From positions 496,001-560,000 of the forward strand of contig NZ_VFVR01000003.1 in the NCBI RefSeq assembly GCF_006442205.1: a stretch of DNA of 64,000 nucleotides. Direction: 5' to 3'. Positions 8,029-18,586 of the stretch are shown here, in pieces (the first letter of the stretch is position 1; each line of letters starts with the position of its first letter). A program made the position numbers and the translations under genes. This DNA is from Mesorhizobium sp. B2-3-12. Its GTDB lineage: Bacteria; Pseudomonadota; Alphaproteobacteria; Rhizobiales; Rhizobiaceae. The notes beneath the pieces were generated by a model, which did no database searches, had not been told where the DNA came from, and saw nothing but the letters and a program-made list of their open reading frames with translations.

Positions 8029-10101
8029 CTACCGCCCCTCGCGGTACCACATCGAGCCCATCGCCAGGAGCAGCAGGCCGAGGCCGAGGAAGCCGCCGAA
8101 CAGCGGCACGCGCGACACGGCCTTCAGCACGCTGTCATCGGTGGTGCGCAGGCCGATCCAGTCGCTGCCCGACGCTTCGCCGGCCGAACGCACCGGCACG
8201 ATGGAAGGCAGCGTCACAGCGCTGCCCGCGGACGAGGCCAGCCGGCGCACGCTGCCGCCGGTCGCTTCCGCCGGTGCCTTCAGCCGGTCCGGCGTGGAGA
8301 CGACGTCGGCGAACTCCGGCGCGTTGACCGGTCCGACATGGGCGAGCGCGGTGAGATCGCCATTGGCGACCTGGAAGAGGCCGATCTCGCTGGTCTGGAC
8401 GCTGCCGAGGAAGACACCGGGTTCGGATTTGTCGAGCTTGACGGTGAGCGTCTTGCCGGACGGGGTGATGATCTGCGCCGGGCCGGGATCGTCGGCCATC
8501 GTCTGGCGGCGGATCTCCAGCACCATGCCGCGTCCCTCGGCGGTCAGCCGCTCTTCCTCGAGCTCGGGCTCCTTCATCAGCCAGTGGGCGATGCGCCGGT
8601 AGAGCTGGACATGCGGGCCGCCGCCCTCGAAGCCGCGGGCCCACAGCCAGCCCTGGTCCGACAGAAGCATGCCGACGCGGCCTTCGCCCTTGCGGTCGAG
8701 CAGCAGCAGGGGCCGGTTGTCAGCCCCCTTCATCACCACTTCGCCTTGCGGATTCTGAACGCCGATGGTGCGGAACCAGCGGCTCCAATGCGGCGGCTCG
8801 GTGGCCGAACCGTCGAGGCCGCGCGTCACCGGATGACGTTGGCCGAGGTCGGTCAGGCGCGGATAGAACGCCTTGTCGACCACTTCGCCGGTCGGCATCG
8901 CCGGCAGGGCCGACATCAACGGCGTGCGCGCGATCGACGCCTCGCCGGCATATTCGGGGCCGGCGGCAATCAGCAGCGCGCCGCCCTTTTCGACATATTC
9001 GGAGATGTAGTCGTAATAGAGGATCGGCAGCACGTCGCGATGCTGGTAGCGGTCGAAGATGATGAGGTCGAAATCCTTGATCTTCTCGACGAACAGCTCG
9101 CGGGTCGGGAAGGCGATCAGCGACAATTCATTGATCGGCGTGCCGTCCTGCTTTTCCGGCGGCCGCAGGATGGTGAAATGGACGAGATCGACCGAGGCAT
9201 CGGATTTCAACAGGTTGCGCCAGGTGCGCTCGCCGGCATGCGGCTCACCCGAAACAAGCAGCACGCGCAGGTTCTCGCGGATGCCGTCGACCAGCGCGAT
9301 GGCGCGGTTGTTGGTGTCGGTCAGTTCGCCCGGCTCGCGGTCGATGGCGAGTTCGATGATGTTGCGGCCGGCACCCGGGATGGTCACCTGCAGCGGCATG
9401 GCCTGGCCGACAATGGCATGCTCGACTGAAACCTGCTCGCCATTGACCGAGACGCGCACATCGACCGGTGCGGTCTCGTTTTCGGTCGAGATGACGCGGT
9501 AGCTCATGTCGAGCGGCTTGCCGACGAGGCCGAAACGCGGCGCGTTCTCGAAACGTATGCGGCGGTCCTTCTCATGCTCGTTGCCGGTGATCAGGGCGTG
9601 CAGCGGGGCGTTGAATTCGGGCGTACCGGCGGGCGCGTCATGCACCTCGCCATCGGTGATCATGATGGCGCCGCCGACGCGTGACGGCGGCACGTCGCGG
9701 AAGGCGCCTTCGAGCGCGCCGAACAGCCGGGTCGCCGTGCGTTCCTCTGCGGCCTCGGACTTGCCAGCCTCGACGACGCGGACGTCGAACTGCTTGAAGC
9801 GGCCAAGGCGCTGCTGCAGCCCGGCCAGCGCCTCGTCGGTCTGTTTCGTCCGTTCGCCGATGTCCTGGCTCTGGCTGCGGTCGACGATCAGCGCGACGAC
9901 GCTCTTCAGCGGTTCGCGCTCCTCATTGAGGAACACCGGATTGAACAAAGCGGCGGCGAGTGCCAGCAAAGCGACGAAGCGCAACACCGCGCCGCGCTGG
10001 CGAAACCACAGGCCAACGAGCGCCAGCAGCGACAACGGCACCAGCACCAGGGCCAGAAGCGGCCAGGATAGAAGCGGTTCGAAGGAGATCGACCAGTTCA
10101 T
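8029..10101 (-). CDS. Membrane-anchored VWA/glutamine amidotransferase-like protein
   Basis: 690 residues. Two N-terminal membrane segments (about 12-32 and 38-57) are followed by a VWA-like fold with a MIDAS-type DRSQS motif at residues 74-78 and an ITDGE motif near 150. A central region resembles the class I glutamine amidotransferase-like fold of BatA-type proteins (LLIAAGPEYAGEA). One membrane segment lies near the C-terminus. It is last in the MoxR operon, 60 bases after the DUF4159 gene. Such proteins work with MoxR ATPases at the membrane, but the exact job is unknown. Confidence 0.8.
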   Translation of the reverse strand: MNWSISFEPLLSWPLLALVLVPLSLLALVGLWFRQRGAVLRFVALLALAAALFNPVFLNEEREPLKSVVALIVDRSQSQDIGERTKQTDEALAGLQQRLGRFKQFDVRVVEAGKSEAAEERTATRLFGALEGAFRDVPPSRVGGAIMITDGEVHDAPAGTPEFNAPLHALITGNEHEKDRRIRFENAPRFGLVGKPLDMSYRVISTENETAPVDVRVSVNGEQVSVEHAIVGQAMPLQVTIPGAGRNIIELAIDREPGELTDTNNRAIALVDGIRENLRVLLVSGEPHAGERTWRNLLKSDASVDLVHFTILRPPEKQDGTPINELSLIAFPTRELFVEKIKDFDLIIFDRYQHRDVLPILYYDYISEYVEKGGALLIAAGPEYAGEASIARTPLMSALPAMPTGEVVDKAFYPRLTDLGQRHPVTRGLDGSATEPPHWSRWFRTIGVQNPQGEVVMKGADNRPLLLLDRKGEGRVGMLLSDQGWLWARGFEGGGPHVQLYRRIAHWLMKEPELEEERLTAEGRGMVLEIRRQTMADDPGPAQIITPSGKTLTVKLDKSEPGVFLGSVQTSEIGLFQVANGDLTALAHVGPVNAPEFADVVSTPDRLKAPAEATGGSVRRLASSAGSAVTLPSIVPVRSAGEASGSDWIGLRTTDDSVLKAVSRVPLFGGFLGLGLLLLAMGSMWYREGR

Positions 10102-10161
10102 GCCCTATCCTCCCGCGTCGGGGGAGGAGCGATCTTGAGGGGCGCGAGATAACACATCACC

Positions 10162-12984
10162 CTACTGCCCCAGCCGTTCGAGCAGGATGGGAACATGCAC
10201 CTGGTCGGATTTGTAATTGCCGGTCAGCATGTACATCATGATGTTGACGCCGGCGCGCAGCGCGTAGACCCGCTGCATCGGATCGTTCGGCACGGTCGGC
10301 AGCAGCGGATCGCCATTCTCGTCGACCGCCCAGGCACCGGCGAAATCATTGGCGGTGATCATGATCGGCGAGACGCCATCGCCAGTGCGCACCGGCCGGT
10401 TGTCGGCATTGCTGGCATCGAGCGATGCCTCGACCCAGAGCGGGCTGCCGGCGAAGCGACCGGGAAATTCGGGCAGGATGAAGAAGGACTTGGTCAGCAC
10501 ATGGTCCGACGGCACCGGCTCCAGCGGCGGCACGTTGAGGTTGCCGAGGATGTCGCGCAGCCGCTCGGTCGCCGGGCTGGTGGAATCGGCGCCGATGCCG
10601 TTGGCGAACTGGTCGCGCGTGTCGAACAGCACGGTGCCGCCCTGCTGCATATACGCGTCGATGCGGGCGATCGCGGCCTGGCTCGGCATCGGTGCCGCAG
10701 GGTCGATCGGCCAGTAGATCAGCGGATAGAAGGACAGCTCGTCCTTGGAAATGTCGACACCGGCCGGAGCCCCGGGTTCCAATGCGGTCTTCTCGATCAG
10801 GAAGCGGGTCAGGCCCTCGAGCCCGGCGCGGCTGATCGAATCGACACCCGGCACGCCGGTCAGCACATAGGCGATACGGGTTTTCGAAATCGCCTCGATT
10901 GCGGCCTGGTCACCCGGTTTGGCATCGTCGGCGCGGGCAAGGTCGGCATGGCCGAACAGCGCGCCAAGCGCAATCAGGATCGCGGCGGCGGTCGCGGCGG
11001 CGCCGGCGCGGCGCGGCCGGCGCGAAAACAGGCCGCCCATCCACAACACCGCCAGCGTGTCGAGCAGCATCAAAAGCAGGGCCGCCGCAACCAGCCCGCC
11101 CTTCAAATTGCGCGATTCGTCAAAGGCATACTGGATGGTTGTGACCGGCACCGTCACTTGCGGGCGCGCCAGCGGCTCGAACGTGCTCGCGGCCTCGAGC
11201 AGGTTGTGAGCGAAGACGCCGGTTTCCGAGCCATAGAGGCCGGGCGGATTCTCGAAGGTCACCGGCAGTGCGCCCGCGCCCGGGACCAGCGGCCGTGCAT
11301 CCGGCGTCGGCGGCACCAGCGAGCCGTCGGCCGCGATCATGCGGTAGGGGGCGAGCGAGGTGGCGGCGGCTTCGGCATTGGCGATCGCCGCGCCCTGGTT
11401 GCGCGACAATTGCACGATGCGGCGCAGCATCTCGACGAAGCTGCCCGAGATCGGCAGGTTCGACCACGTCGCCTCGGGCGTGACGTGGAACAGCACCAGC
11501 GTGCCCTTGCCCTTCTTCAGCCCGGTGACCAGCGGCGTACCGTCGGCAAGGGCCGCCCAGGTGCGCTCGACGATATCGGGTGTCGGCTCGGCCAGCACCT
11601 GCCGGGTCACCGTGACCTCGGTCGGCGGCGCCAGGTCGGCGAAGGGACCGGCCTTGGGAAATTCGGTGACCGGCTGCGGCGATGTCCATGACAGCGCGCC
11701 GCCCAGCGAACGTTCCCCGGTGCGCAGGCGGACCGGCAGCAAATCGTCGTCATTGCCGGCGGCCGCCAGCCGCGAGCCGGCGAAACGCACCAGCGTGCCG
11801 CCATTGTCGACCCAGTCGACCAGCCTTTGCCGGACCTGCGCGGGAATGGTGCCAATATCGGCCATGACGATCATCGCCGGCTTCTGGTCGAGGATCTGCG
11901 GGATGGCGTCGGCGAGATCGGCGCTGGAGGGTTCGACCAGATCGGCGAAGGGCTGCAGCGCGCGCCTGATGTAGTAGAGCGGCGACAGAAGCGGCTGCGC
12001 CTGGTCGGCCTCGGCCTGCGACAGCAAGCCGACGCGGCGGCGCTTGGAGCTTTCGTCGAGCACGCGCACGGCGCCCGCATGCCGCTCGCCATCGAGCGCG
12101 ATCGAGGCGAAGTCGTTGCGCAATTCGAACGGCACCGCCATGGTGCCGGTGGCCGTGGCCTCGCCCGGCGCGAAGGTCAAGGTCGCGTCAGCGATGCGGC
12201 GGCCCTTGTCGTCGAAGGCGCCGGCGATGACCTGCGCCGGGGCGGGATCGCCGGGCGCGCGGATGGCGGTCAGGCCAAAGCCGTCAACCTGGTTTTCGGC
12301 CGATGTCAGGCCGGTCAGGGAAAGCCGGTCGGCCACGGCCCAGACGACGCGGGCGGCATTTTTCGACAACAGCGTGTTGAAGGCGGCCTCGTCGCCCTTT
12401 GCCGCTAGGCCATCGGCCAGCACGGCGACGCTGGCGCCGGGCAAGGTTTCCAGCATGCCGGCGACGCGGGCATAGACGGCGGGCCGGTCGGTGGGGATCG
12501 GCCGCGGCTTGGCGGCGCGCAGCCGGTCGAGCGCGGCGGCGGCATCGAAGGGGCCGATCTCAGCATTGGGTTTTTCGGCGGTGAAGGCGATGATGACAGG
12601 CACGCCGTTCGAGCCGGCGTCGTTGATCAGCCGCTCGGCGGTGGCGACGCGCTTGTTCCAGTCGGCGGCACTTGCCCAGTCATTGTCGATGGCCAGCGCC
12701 AGCGCCGCACCCTCGGTCGGCAGCTTTTCGCGTGGGTTGAAGACCGGTTCTGCCAATGCCGCGACGACGAGGGCCGCCATCAGCAGCCGGAGCAGTGTCA
12801 GCCACCAGGGGCTGCGCTGCGGTGTCTCCTCGCGCTTCAGCACGCGGGCGAGAATCTTCAGCGGCGGGAAGACCTCGGTCTGCGGCTTGGGCGGAGTGAG
12901 CCTCAGCAACCACCAGATCACCGGCAGCGCCAGCAGGCCCCACAGCACCATGGGGGCGCCGAAGGAGAGCGGCAGCCAGCTCAT
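10162..12984 (-). CDS. BatA N-terminal / DUF4159 membrane protein
   Basis: 940 residues. The N-terminus is a BatA-type double membrane anchor (LWGLLALPVIWWLLRLTPPKP and LLRLLMAALVVAALAEPVFNP). A long extracytoplasmic region follows, then a membrane segment near 640-690, and a C-terminal DUF4159 domain (SFYPLIYWPIDPAAP, GGTVLFDTRDQF). The start codon overlaps the DUF58 gene by 4 bases. It is part of the MoxR/DUF58/BatA/VWA complex-type operon, linked in other bacteria to envelope stress or metal insertion. The role here is inferred from the family only. Confidence 0.85.
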   Translation of the reverse strand: MSWLPLSFGAPMVLWGLLALPVIWWLLRLTPPKPQTEVFPPLKILARVLKREETPQRSPWWLTLLRLLMAALVVAALAEPVFNPREKLPTEGAALALAIDNDWASAADWNKRVATAERLINDAGSNGVPVIIAFTAEKPNAEIGPFDAAAALDRLRAAKPRPIPTDRPAVYARVAGMLETLPGASVAVLADGLAAKGDEAAFNTLLSKNAARVVWAVADRLSLTGLTSAENQVDGFGLTAIRAPGDPAPAQVIAGAFDDKGRRIADATLTFAPGEATATGTMAVPFELRNDFASIALDGERHAGAVRVLDESSKRRRVGLLSQAEADQAQPLLSPLYYIRRALQPFADLVEPSSADLADAIPQILDQKPAMIVMADIGTIPAQVRQRLVDWVDNGGTLVRFAGSRLAAAGNDDDLLPVRLRTGERSLGGALSWTSPQPVTEFPKAGPFADLAPPTEVTVTRQVLAEPTPDIVERTWAALADGTPLVTGLKKGKGTLVLFHVTPEATWSNLPISGSFVEMLRRIVQLSRNQGAAIANAEAAATSLAPYRMIAADGSLVPPTPDARPLVPGAGALPVTFENPPGLYGSETGVFAHNLLEAASTFEPLARPQVTVPVTTIQYAFDESRNLKGGLVAAALLLMLLDTLAVLWMGGLFSRRPRRAGAAATAAAILIALGALFGHADLARADDAKPGDQAAIEAISKTRIAYVLTGVPGVDSISRAGLEGLTRFLIEKTALEPGAPAGVDISKDELSFYPLIYWPIDPAAPMPSQAAIARIDAYMQQGGTVLFDTRDQFANGIGADSTSPATERLRDILGNLNVPPLEPVPSDHVLTKSFFILPEFPGRFAGSPLWVEASLDASNADNRPVRTGDGVSPIMITANDFAGAWAVDENGDPLLPTVPNDPMQRVYALRAGVNIMMYMLTGNYKSDQVHVPILLERLGQ

Positions 12985-13894
12985 GCGACGGCCCTCCCGG
13001 CGGAGGGACCATCAGCGGTCATCGCCATATGCAGGCGCACCAGCGCCTCGGAGGCCAGCCGGTCGGTGTGGTTGACGGTAAAGCTCCAGCCGAGGCGCTT
13101 GCACCAGGCCGCCAGTTCCTCGCGGCGGGCGCGATAGAGCAGGCGGTATTCCTCGCTCAACGTCTCGGCGCGGCCGGCTGTCAGCTTGTCGCCGGTCTCG
13201 GGATCGGTGAACTCGGTGCGGCCGGCATAGGGGAAGGTTTCCTCTGCCGGGTCGGCGACCTCGATCAGATGCGCGCGCACGCCGTGGCGGGCGAGCACGT
13301 CGAGCCAGGCCATTGTCTCCTCGACCGGATCGAGGAAATCGCTGACGATGACGATGTCGCAGAAGCGCCTGATATCGGAGAGATCGGGTTTGGCCGGCAA
13401 TTCGCCGGCATGCATGAGCTGGGCCGCGATACGCTCGGCGCCGTTGCGGGCGGTGAACGGATCGGTCAGATCAGGCCAGGCGATGCGCTCGCCGCTGCGC
13501 GACAGAAGTTCGGCCACGGCCAGTGCAAGCACCAGCGCGCGCGACTGTTTGGAAACACTGGCGCCGGTCGACTTGTAGAGCATGGATGGCGAGGGGTCTG
13601 CCCACAGCCACACCGTGTGGGCGGCTTCCCATTCGCGGTCGCGCACATAGGTGTGGTCGTCGCGGGCCGAGCGGCGCCAGTCGATGCGCGAGGCGTCGCC
13701 TTCGACATAGGGCCGGAATTGCCAGAAATTCTCACCGATGCCGCGCTTGCGGCGGCCATGCCAGCCGGCGATCACGGTGTTGACGATGCGGCGCGCCTCG
13801 ACCAGCAGGTCAGGCACGAGCGAAGCCCGCAACCGGCCGCGGGCGAGCGCGTCACGCGTCGCCGCCGGAGCCTGGACCTCGCCGATGCGCGCCA

Positions 13895-13898
<4 letters not shown>
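12981..13898 (-). CDS. DUF58 domain protein of the MoxR operon
   Basis: 305-residue cytoplasmic protein. The DUF58 hallmark FRPYVEGDASRIDWRRSARD lies near residues 65-85 and is followed by a VWA-like fold (WLWADPSPSML, VIVSDFLDP). It overlaps moxR upstream and the DUF4159 gene downstream by 4 bases each, so the operon is tightly coupled. DUF58 proteins are regular partners of MoxR AAA+ ATPases. Confidence 0.9.
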
Positions 13899-14899
<1,001 letters not shown>

Positions 14900-15055
14900 G
14901 CAGCTCGATCCCTTTTGCCTGGAGATACCTATGGTTGGAAATACGGCAGCACCATAGCATAAGTTGCCGCGATTCGGCCTCGCGTAGTGGCTATGGTCGA
15001 ACTTAAATCACAGACTTAGGCTGACAAGCGGAACAACAGTGACTATTTCGTGACG

Positions 15056-15685
15056 ATGACGGAACACCACGAACATCGCCAACAAAGCCTTACGCAGGCA
15101 ACCGAAGCGCGGGGGCTCGAGGCGCTGATCTCGCGCGCGGCGCGTGCCGGCAAGGGCGCGGCACCGGTCGAGCGCTGGAATCCCGACTTTTGCGGCGATC
15201 TCGACATGGAGATCAAGGGCGACGGCACCTGGTTCTATCTGGGAACGCCGATCGGCCGCATGCCGCTGGTGCAGCTTTTCTCCTCGGTGCTGCGCAAGGA
15301 CGACGACGGCAGGACCTATCTCGTGACGCCTGTGGAAAAGGTCGGCATCCGCGTCGCCGACGCGCCGTTCATCGCTGTCGAAATGGATGTTTCCGGCGGT
15401 GGCGACCAACAGATCATCACTTTCCGCACCAATGTCGGCGACGTTGTCGAGGCAGGAACGGACCGGCCGCTGCGCTTCGTCGACGAGAACGAGACCGGCG
15501 GCCTGAAGCCCTATGTGCTGGTGCGCGGCCGGCTGGAGGCGCTGGTGGCGCGGCCGGTCATGTACGAGCTGGTCGGGCATGGCGAGGAGATCGAGATCGA
15601 CGGCAAGACGATGTTCGCCGTGCGCTCGAAGGGTGCCGTGTTTCCGATCATGCCGGCCGAGCAGCTGAAACGGCTGAGCGCATGA
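15056..15685 (+). CDS. DUF1285 domain protein
   Basis: 209 residues, with the typical DUF1285 block WNPDFCGDLDMEIKGDGTWFY and YLVTPVEKVGIRVADAPF. The function is unknown. The ATG at 15056 is used, but a GTG at 15050 in frame is equally possible. It forms a coupled operon with the NUDIX gene (ATGA overlap) and cca, an arrangement common in Rhizobiales. Confidence 0.85.
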   Translation: MTEHHEHRQQSLTQATEARGLEALISRAARAGKGAAPVERWNPDFCGDLDMEIKGDGTWFYLGTPIGRMPLVQLFSSVLRKDDDGRTYLVTPVEKVGIRVADAPFIAVEMDVSGGGDQQIITFRTNVGDVVEAGTDRPLRFVDENETGGLKPYVLVRGRLEALVARPVMYELVGHGEEIEIDGKTMFAVRSKGAVFPIMPAEQLKRLSA

Positions 15686-16317
15686 TGGACCAGGTGTCAC
15701 CGGTGCCGTTTTCATCGGCAGATTTTCGCGCGCGCTTTGCCGCGCAGCCGCAAGCGCATGCCGGCGACGATTATGGCGACCATCGTTTCAATCCCGGCCA
15801 TCCGCGCCTCGATCCGGGCAAGCCGCTGCGCAATGCGGCGGTGCTGATCCCGGTGGTCGACCATGACGGCGAGGGGAGCGTCCTGCTGACCAAACGGGCC
15901 GAGAAACTACGCAACCATTCCGGGCAAGTGGCTTTCCCTGGCGGCACGATCGATGCGACCGACGCAAGCCCGGAGGCGGCGGCGCTGCGCGAGACCTTCG
16001 AGGAGATCGGCCTTGGCCAGGATCGCATCGAGATCATCGGCCGCATGCCCGATTACGTCGCTGGCAGCGGCTACCGCATCGCGCCGGTGCTCGGCATCGT
16101 GCGGCCGCCTTTCCAACTGACCTTGAACATCGACGAGGTCGATGCGGCCTTCGAGGTGCCGCTGCGCTTCCTGATGGATCCCGCCAACCACAAGCGCGAC
16201 AGCCGCATGTGGAACGATCTCGAATGGTTCTTCTACGACATGCCCTATGGCGACCGGCGCATCTGGGGCGTCACCGCCGGGATCATCCGTACGCTCTATG
16301 AAAGGCTCTATGCGTGA
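15682..16317 (+). CDS. CoA pyrophosphatase-type NUDIX hydrolase
   Basis: 211 residues. The NUDIX box runs from GGTIDATDASPEAAALRETF into EEIGL, with catalytic Glu residues in REtfEEiG. The upstream LRNHSGQVAFPGG is the UPF0035/CoA-diphosphatase signature, so it probably cleaves coenzyme A or similar nucleotide diphosphates. ATG at 15682 overlaps the DUF1285 stop. Its own stop overlaps the GTG start of cca. Confidence 0.9.
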   Translation: MMDQVSPVPFSSADFRARFAAQPQAHAGDDYGDHRFNPGHPRLDPGKPLRNAAVLIPVVDHDGEGSVLLTKRAEKLRNHSGQVAFPGGTIDATDASPEAAALRETFEEIGLGQDRIEIIGRMPDYVAGSGYRIAPVLGIVRPPFQLTLNIDEVDAAFEVPLRFLMDPANHKRDSRMWNDLEWFFYDMPYGDRRIWGVTAGIIRTLYERLYA

Positions 16318-17579
16318 GTGTTTCGATCGCGGGCAGGGCCGACTGGCTCACCGACAAGCATCTGCGGCGCCTGCTTGGCGCGCTCAGCGAAGGCGGTGAA
16401 GAGGCGCGTGTCGCCGGCGGCGCCGTGCGCAACGCGCTCATGGGACAGCCGGTCGCCGACATCGACATCGCCACCACTTGCCTGCCGCAGGAAACCATCC
16501 GTCGCGCCGAGGCGGAAGGCTTCAAGACGGTGCCGACCGGCATCGAGCATGGTACGATCACGGTTGTCGCCGGTGGCAAGCCTTATGAAATCACCACCTT
16601 GCGCGCCGATGTCGAAACCGATGGCCGCCGCGCGAAGGTGTCTTTCGGGCGCGACTGGAAGCTCGACGCGGAGCGGCGCGATTTCACCATCAACGCACTC
16701 TATGCCGAGGCCGATGGCAGGGTTGTCGACCTTGTCGGCGGCATCGCCGATATCGAGGCGCGCCGGCTGCGCTTCATCGGCGACCCGGAGGCGCGCATCC
16801 GGGAGGATTATCTGCGCATCCTGCGCTTCTTCCGCTTCTTCGCCTGGTACGGCGACGGCCGCCCCGACGCCGAGGGCCTGAAGGCCTGCGCCCGGCTGAA
16901 GGAGGGCCTCGCCCAACTTTCGGCCGAGCGCGTCTGGTCGGAACTGAAGAAGCTTCTGTCGGCGCCCGACCCCTCGCGCGCACTGCTCTGGATGCGGCAG
17001 GCCAGTGTGCTGACCGCGGCGCTGCCTGAAAGCGAGAAATGGGGCATCGATGCCATCCACGGACTGACCAGGGCCGAGAAGGACCTGGGCTGGACGGTGG
17101 ACCCGATGCTGCGGCTTGCGGCGATCGTACCGCCTGATGCGGCACGCATGAAGACGCTGGCCGAGAGGCTCAGGTTCTCGACCTCCGAAGCCGACCGCAT
17201 GCTTCGCTGGGCGCTCTCGACGGCGGTCGAGCCGAAGACGACCGAGGGCGAATTGGCGAAAAGGCTCTACCGCGGCGACCGCCAGGGATTTGTCGATCGG
17301 CTGAGGCTGTCGCTGGCGTCGGCGCGGGTGCGCGCCGTCGATGACAATGACGCTCTGCTCGAAGCTGGCGGCTTTTCGCGCCTGCTTGCCTTCGCGCTCA
17401 AATGGGAAAGGCCCGAATTTCCGCTACGTGGCGCCGACCTCACCGCGCTCGGCGCAACGCCGGGGCCGAAACTCGGCGAAGTCCTCAAAAATATCGAGGC
17501 GGAATGGATCGAAGCCGGATTTGCACCTGATCGCGACGCGTTGCTCGAACGCGCCGCGCAGGCCCTGGCCGCGAGGTAA
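16314..17579 (+). CDS. cca: CCA tRNA nucleotidyltransferase (class II)
   Basis: 421 residues. The enzyme adds or repairs the 3'-CCA end of tRNAs in the cytoplasm. The head domain has GGAVRNALMGQPVADIDIAT with the two catalytic Asp of DxD, then RRDFTINALYAE and EDYLRILRFFRF, as in the polymerase beta-like class II family. The start is GTG at 16314, overlapping the NUDIX stop by 4 bases (GTGA). Confidence 0.94.
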   Translation: MSVSIAGRADWLTDKHLRRLLGALSEGGEEARVAGGAVRNALMGQPVADIDIATTCLPQETIRRAEAEGFKTVPTGIEHGTITVVAGGKPYEITTLRADVETDGRRAKVSFGRDWKLDAERRDFTINALYAEADGRVVDLVGGIADIEARRLRFIGDPEARIREDYLRILRFFRFFAWYGDGRPDAEGLKACARLKEGLAQLSAERVWSELKKLLSAPDPSRALLWMRQASVLTAALPESEKWGIDAIHGLTRAEKDLGWTVDPMLRLAAIVPPDAARMKTLAERLRFSTSEADRMLRWALSTAVEPKTTEGELAKRLYRGDRQGFVDRLRLSLASARVRAVDDNDALLEAGGFSRLLAFALKWERPEFPLRGADLTALGATPGPKLGEVLKNIEAEWIEAGFAPDRDALLERAAQALAAR

Positions 17580-17611
17580 GGATTCTTCGCGGCAAGTTTC
17601 AGGTCGGCAAG

Positions 17612-17640
17612 TTTCAGGGGAAGCGCCGGGCGCCCTGAAA
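17612..17640. terminator. Hairpin between convergent cca and DUF1059 genes
   Basis: Inverted repeat TTTCAGGG / CCCTGAAA with an inner GCGCC/GGCGC pairing. A tandem 13-base repeat, GGCAAGTTTCAGG, begins just upstream at 17591. It may serve as a bidirectional terminator, although only short T tracts are present. Confidence 0.5.
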
Positions 17641-17649
17641 TGCTTCCGA

Positions 17650-17835
17650 TCAGGCGGCGTCGCGGACTTTCTCGATGCGCGATCGGATGGCCTCGATCAT
17701 CGTTTCACGGATGGTCGTCTCGCCATGTGTCTCGCGCATGTGCTCGACGGCGCGGCGCATGACTTCGGCCTCCTCGTCCGCACGGGTATGCCACTCGCAG
17801 CCGGGAACCAGCGACCCGCAGTGAAATTGCTTCAT
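17650..17835 (-). CDS. DUF1059 small protein
   Basis: 61 residues, MKQFHCGSLVPGCEWHTRAD at the N-terminus, with the two Cys and CxWxT-like pattern of DUF1059. The rest is helical. Function unknown. A purine-rich GGAAAAGGAGAAATCCG lies before the start at 17835. Confidence 0.8.
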   Translation of the reverse strand: MKQFHCGSLVPGCEWHTRADEEAEVMRRAVEHMRETHGETTIRETMIEAIRSRIEKVRDAA

Positions 17836-17966
17836 CGGATTTCTCCTTTTCCTCCGTGGAACCCTGTCGGGCTCCGGTATTTTCTTGGCCTGTGACCAGC
17901 TTTCCGATCACGGCAGGGGTGGAAGCCATAACACAGATGGGGTGCCATTGGTTGCGGTCAATGTTG

Positions 17967-17992
17967 AAAAGGCGGAGCAGCGCTGCTCCGCC
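17967..17992 (-). terminator. Terminator of the DUF1344 gene
   Basis: The perfect 22-base palindrome GGCGGAGCAGC/GCTGCTCCGCC is followed on the minus strand by TTTTC. It lies about 30 bases past the stop of the DUF1344 gene. Confidence 0.8.
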
Positions 17993-18021
17993 CTCTTCAC
18001 GCTAGCCCATCGGGCAGGCCA

Positions 18022-18282
18022 TCACTTCACGATCTTGACTGCCTCGGCAACCTTGTCCTTGCCGCTCATGTCCCACGAAATTCTGACCTTCTCGCCGACC
18101 TTCAGGCCAGGATCCTTGAAAGTCTCGGGAAGCGTAAAAGACGATCCATTGTCGAGAACCAGGCTCTTTGCCGTCGCATCGAAGCTCTTGACCGTTCCGG
18201 TGGTGTGCTTGACGGCGGCGAACGCCACCGAACCGGAAGCAAGAAGGGCGGCAGCGGCCGCGGAAACGATGATCTTTCTCAT
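18022..18282 (-). CDS. DUF1344 small secreted protein
   Basis: 86 residues. A signal peptide (about 1-22, ending VAFA) is followed by a small beta-rich domain, TGTVKSFDATAKSLVLDNG and GEKVRISWD, typical of the DUF1344 family of rhizobia. It is probably periplasmic. Function unknown. It has its own terminator and appears monocistronic. Confidence 0.8.
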   Translation of the reverse strand: MRKIIVSAAAAALLASGSVAFAAVKHTTGTVKSFDATAKSLVLDNGSSFTLPETFKDPGLKVGEKVRISWDMSGKDKVAEAVKIVK

Positions 18283-18383
18283 GCTGATATACTCCTGGGA
18301 GAGCGGGATCCTTCTTGACGAGGATGATCCGCATCGTCTTTGGGCCGTCCGGTCGCGTCGAGTCGCGGCTCGCCTTGTTGCAA

Positions 18384-18427
18384 GGCAATTCCGAAGGGAA
18401 AGCGGGTTGCATTTTCCCGGAATTGCC
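18384..18427. repeat. Inverted repeat upstream of the DUF1344 gene
   Basis: Arms GGCAATTCCG and CGGAATTGCC are complementary over 10 bases, with GGGAAA/TTTCCC pairing inside. It lies in the 304-base gap between the DUF1344 and hemF genes, about 100 bases upstream of the former, and could be a transcript hairpin or a regulator site. Nothing else was recognised in this gap. Confidence 0.6.
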
Positions 18428-18586
18428 CTTGGGGCAAACCACCGGCGCTTCCCGACCCAACTGTGACAAATAACCCAATTTTTTCAGATGGATATTAGAC
18501 GAAAAAGATATTCCTGGCGCCACATTCGGCGCCCAGATTCGACAAATGGGACATCAATGCGGCCTCACATCGCGCTCACCGTCTTG

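Noticed and set aside
7948-9429. 493-codon open frame on the plus strand
   Set aside because: It is antisense to the VWA-like gene with non-protein-like composition; the real gene has recognisable domains.
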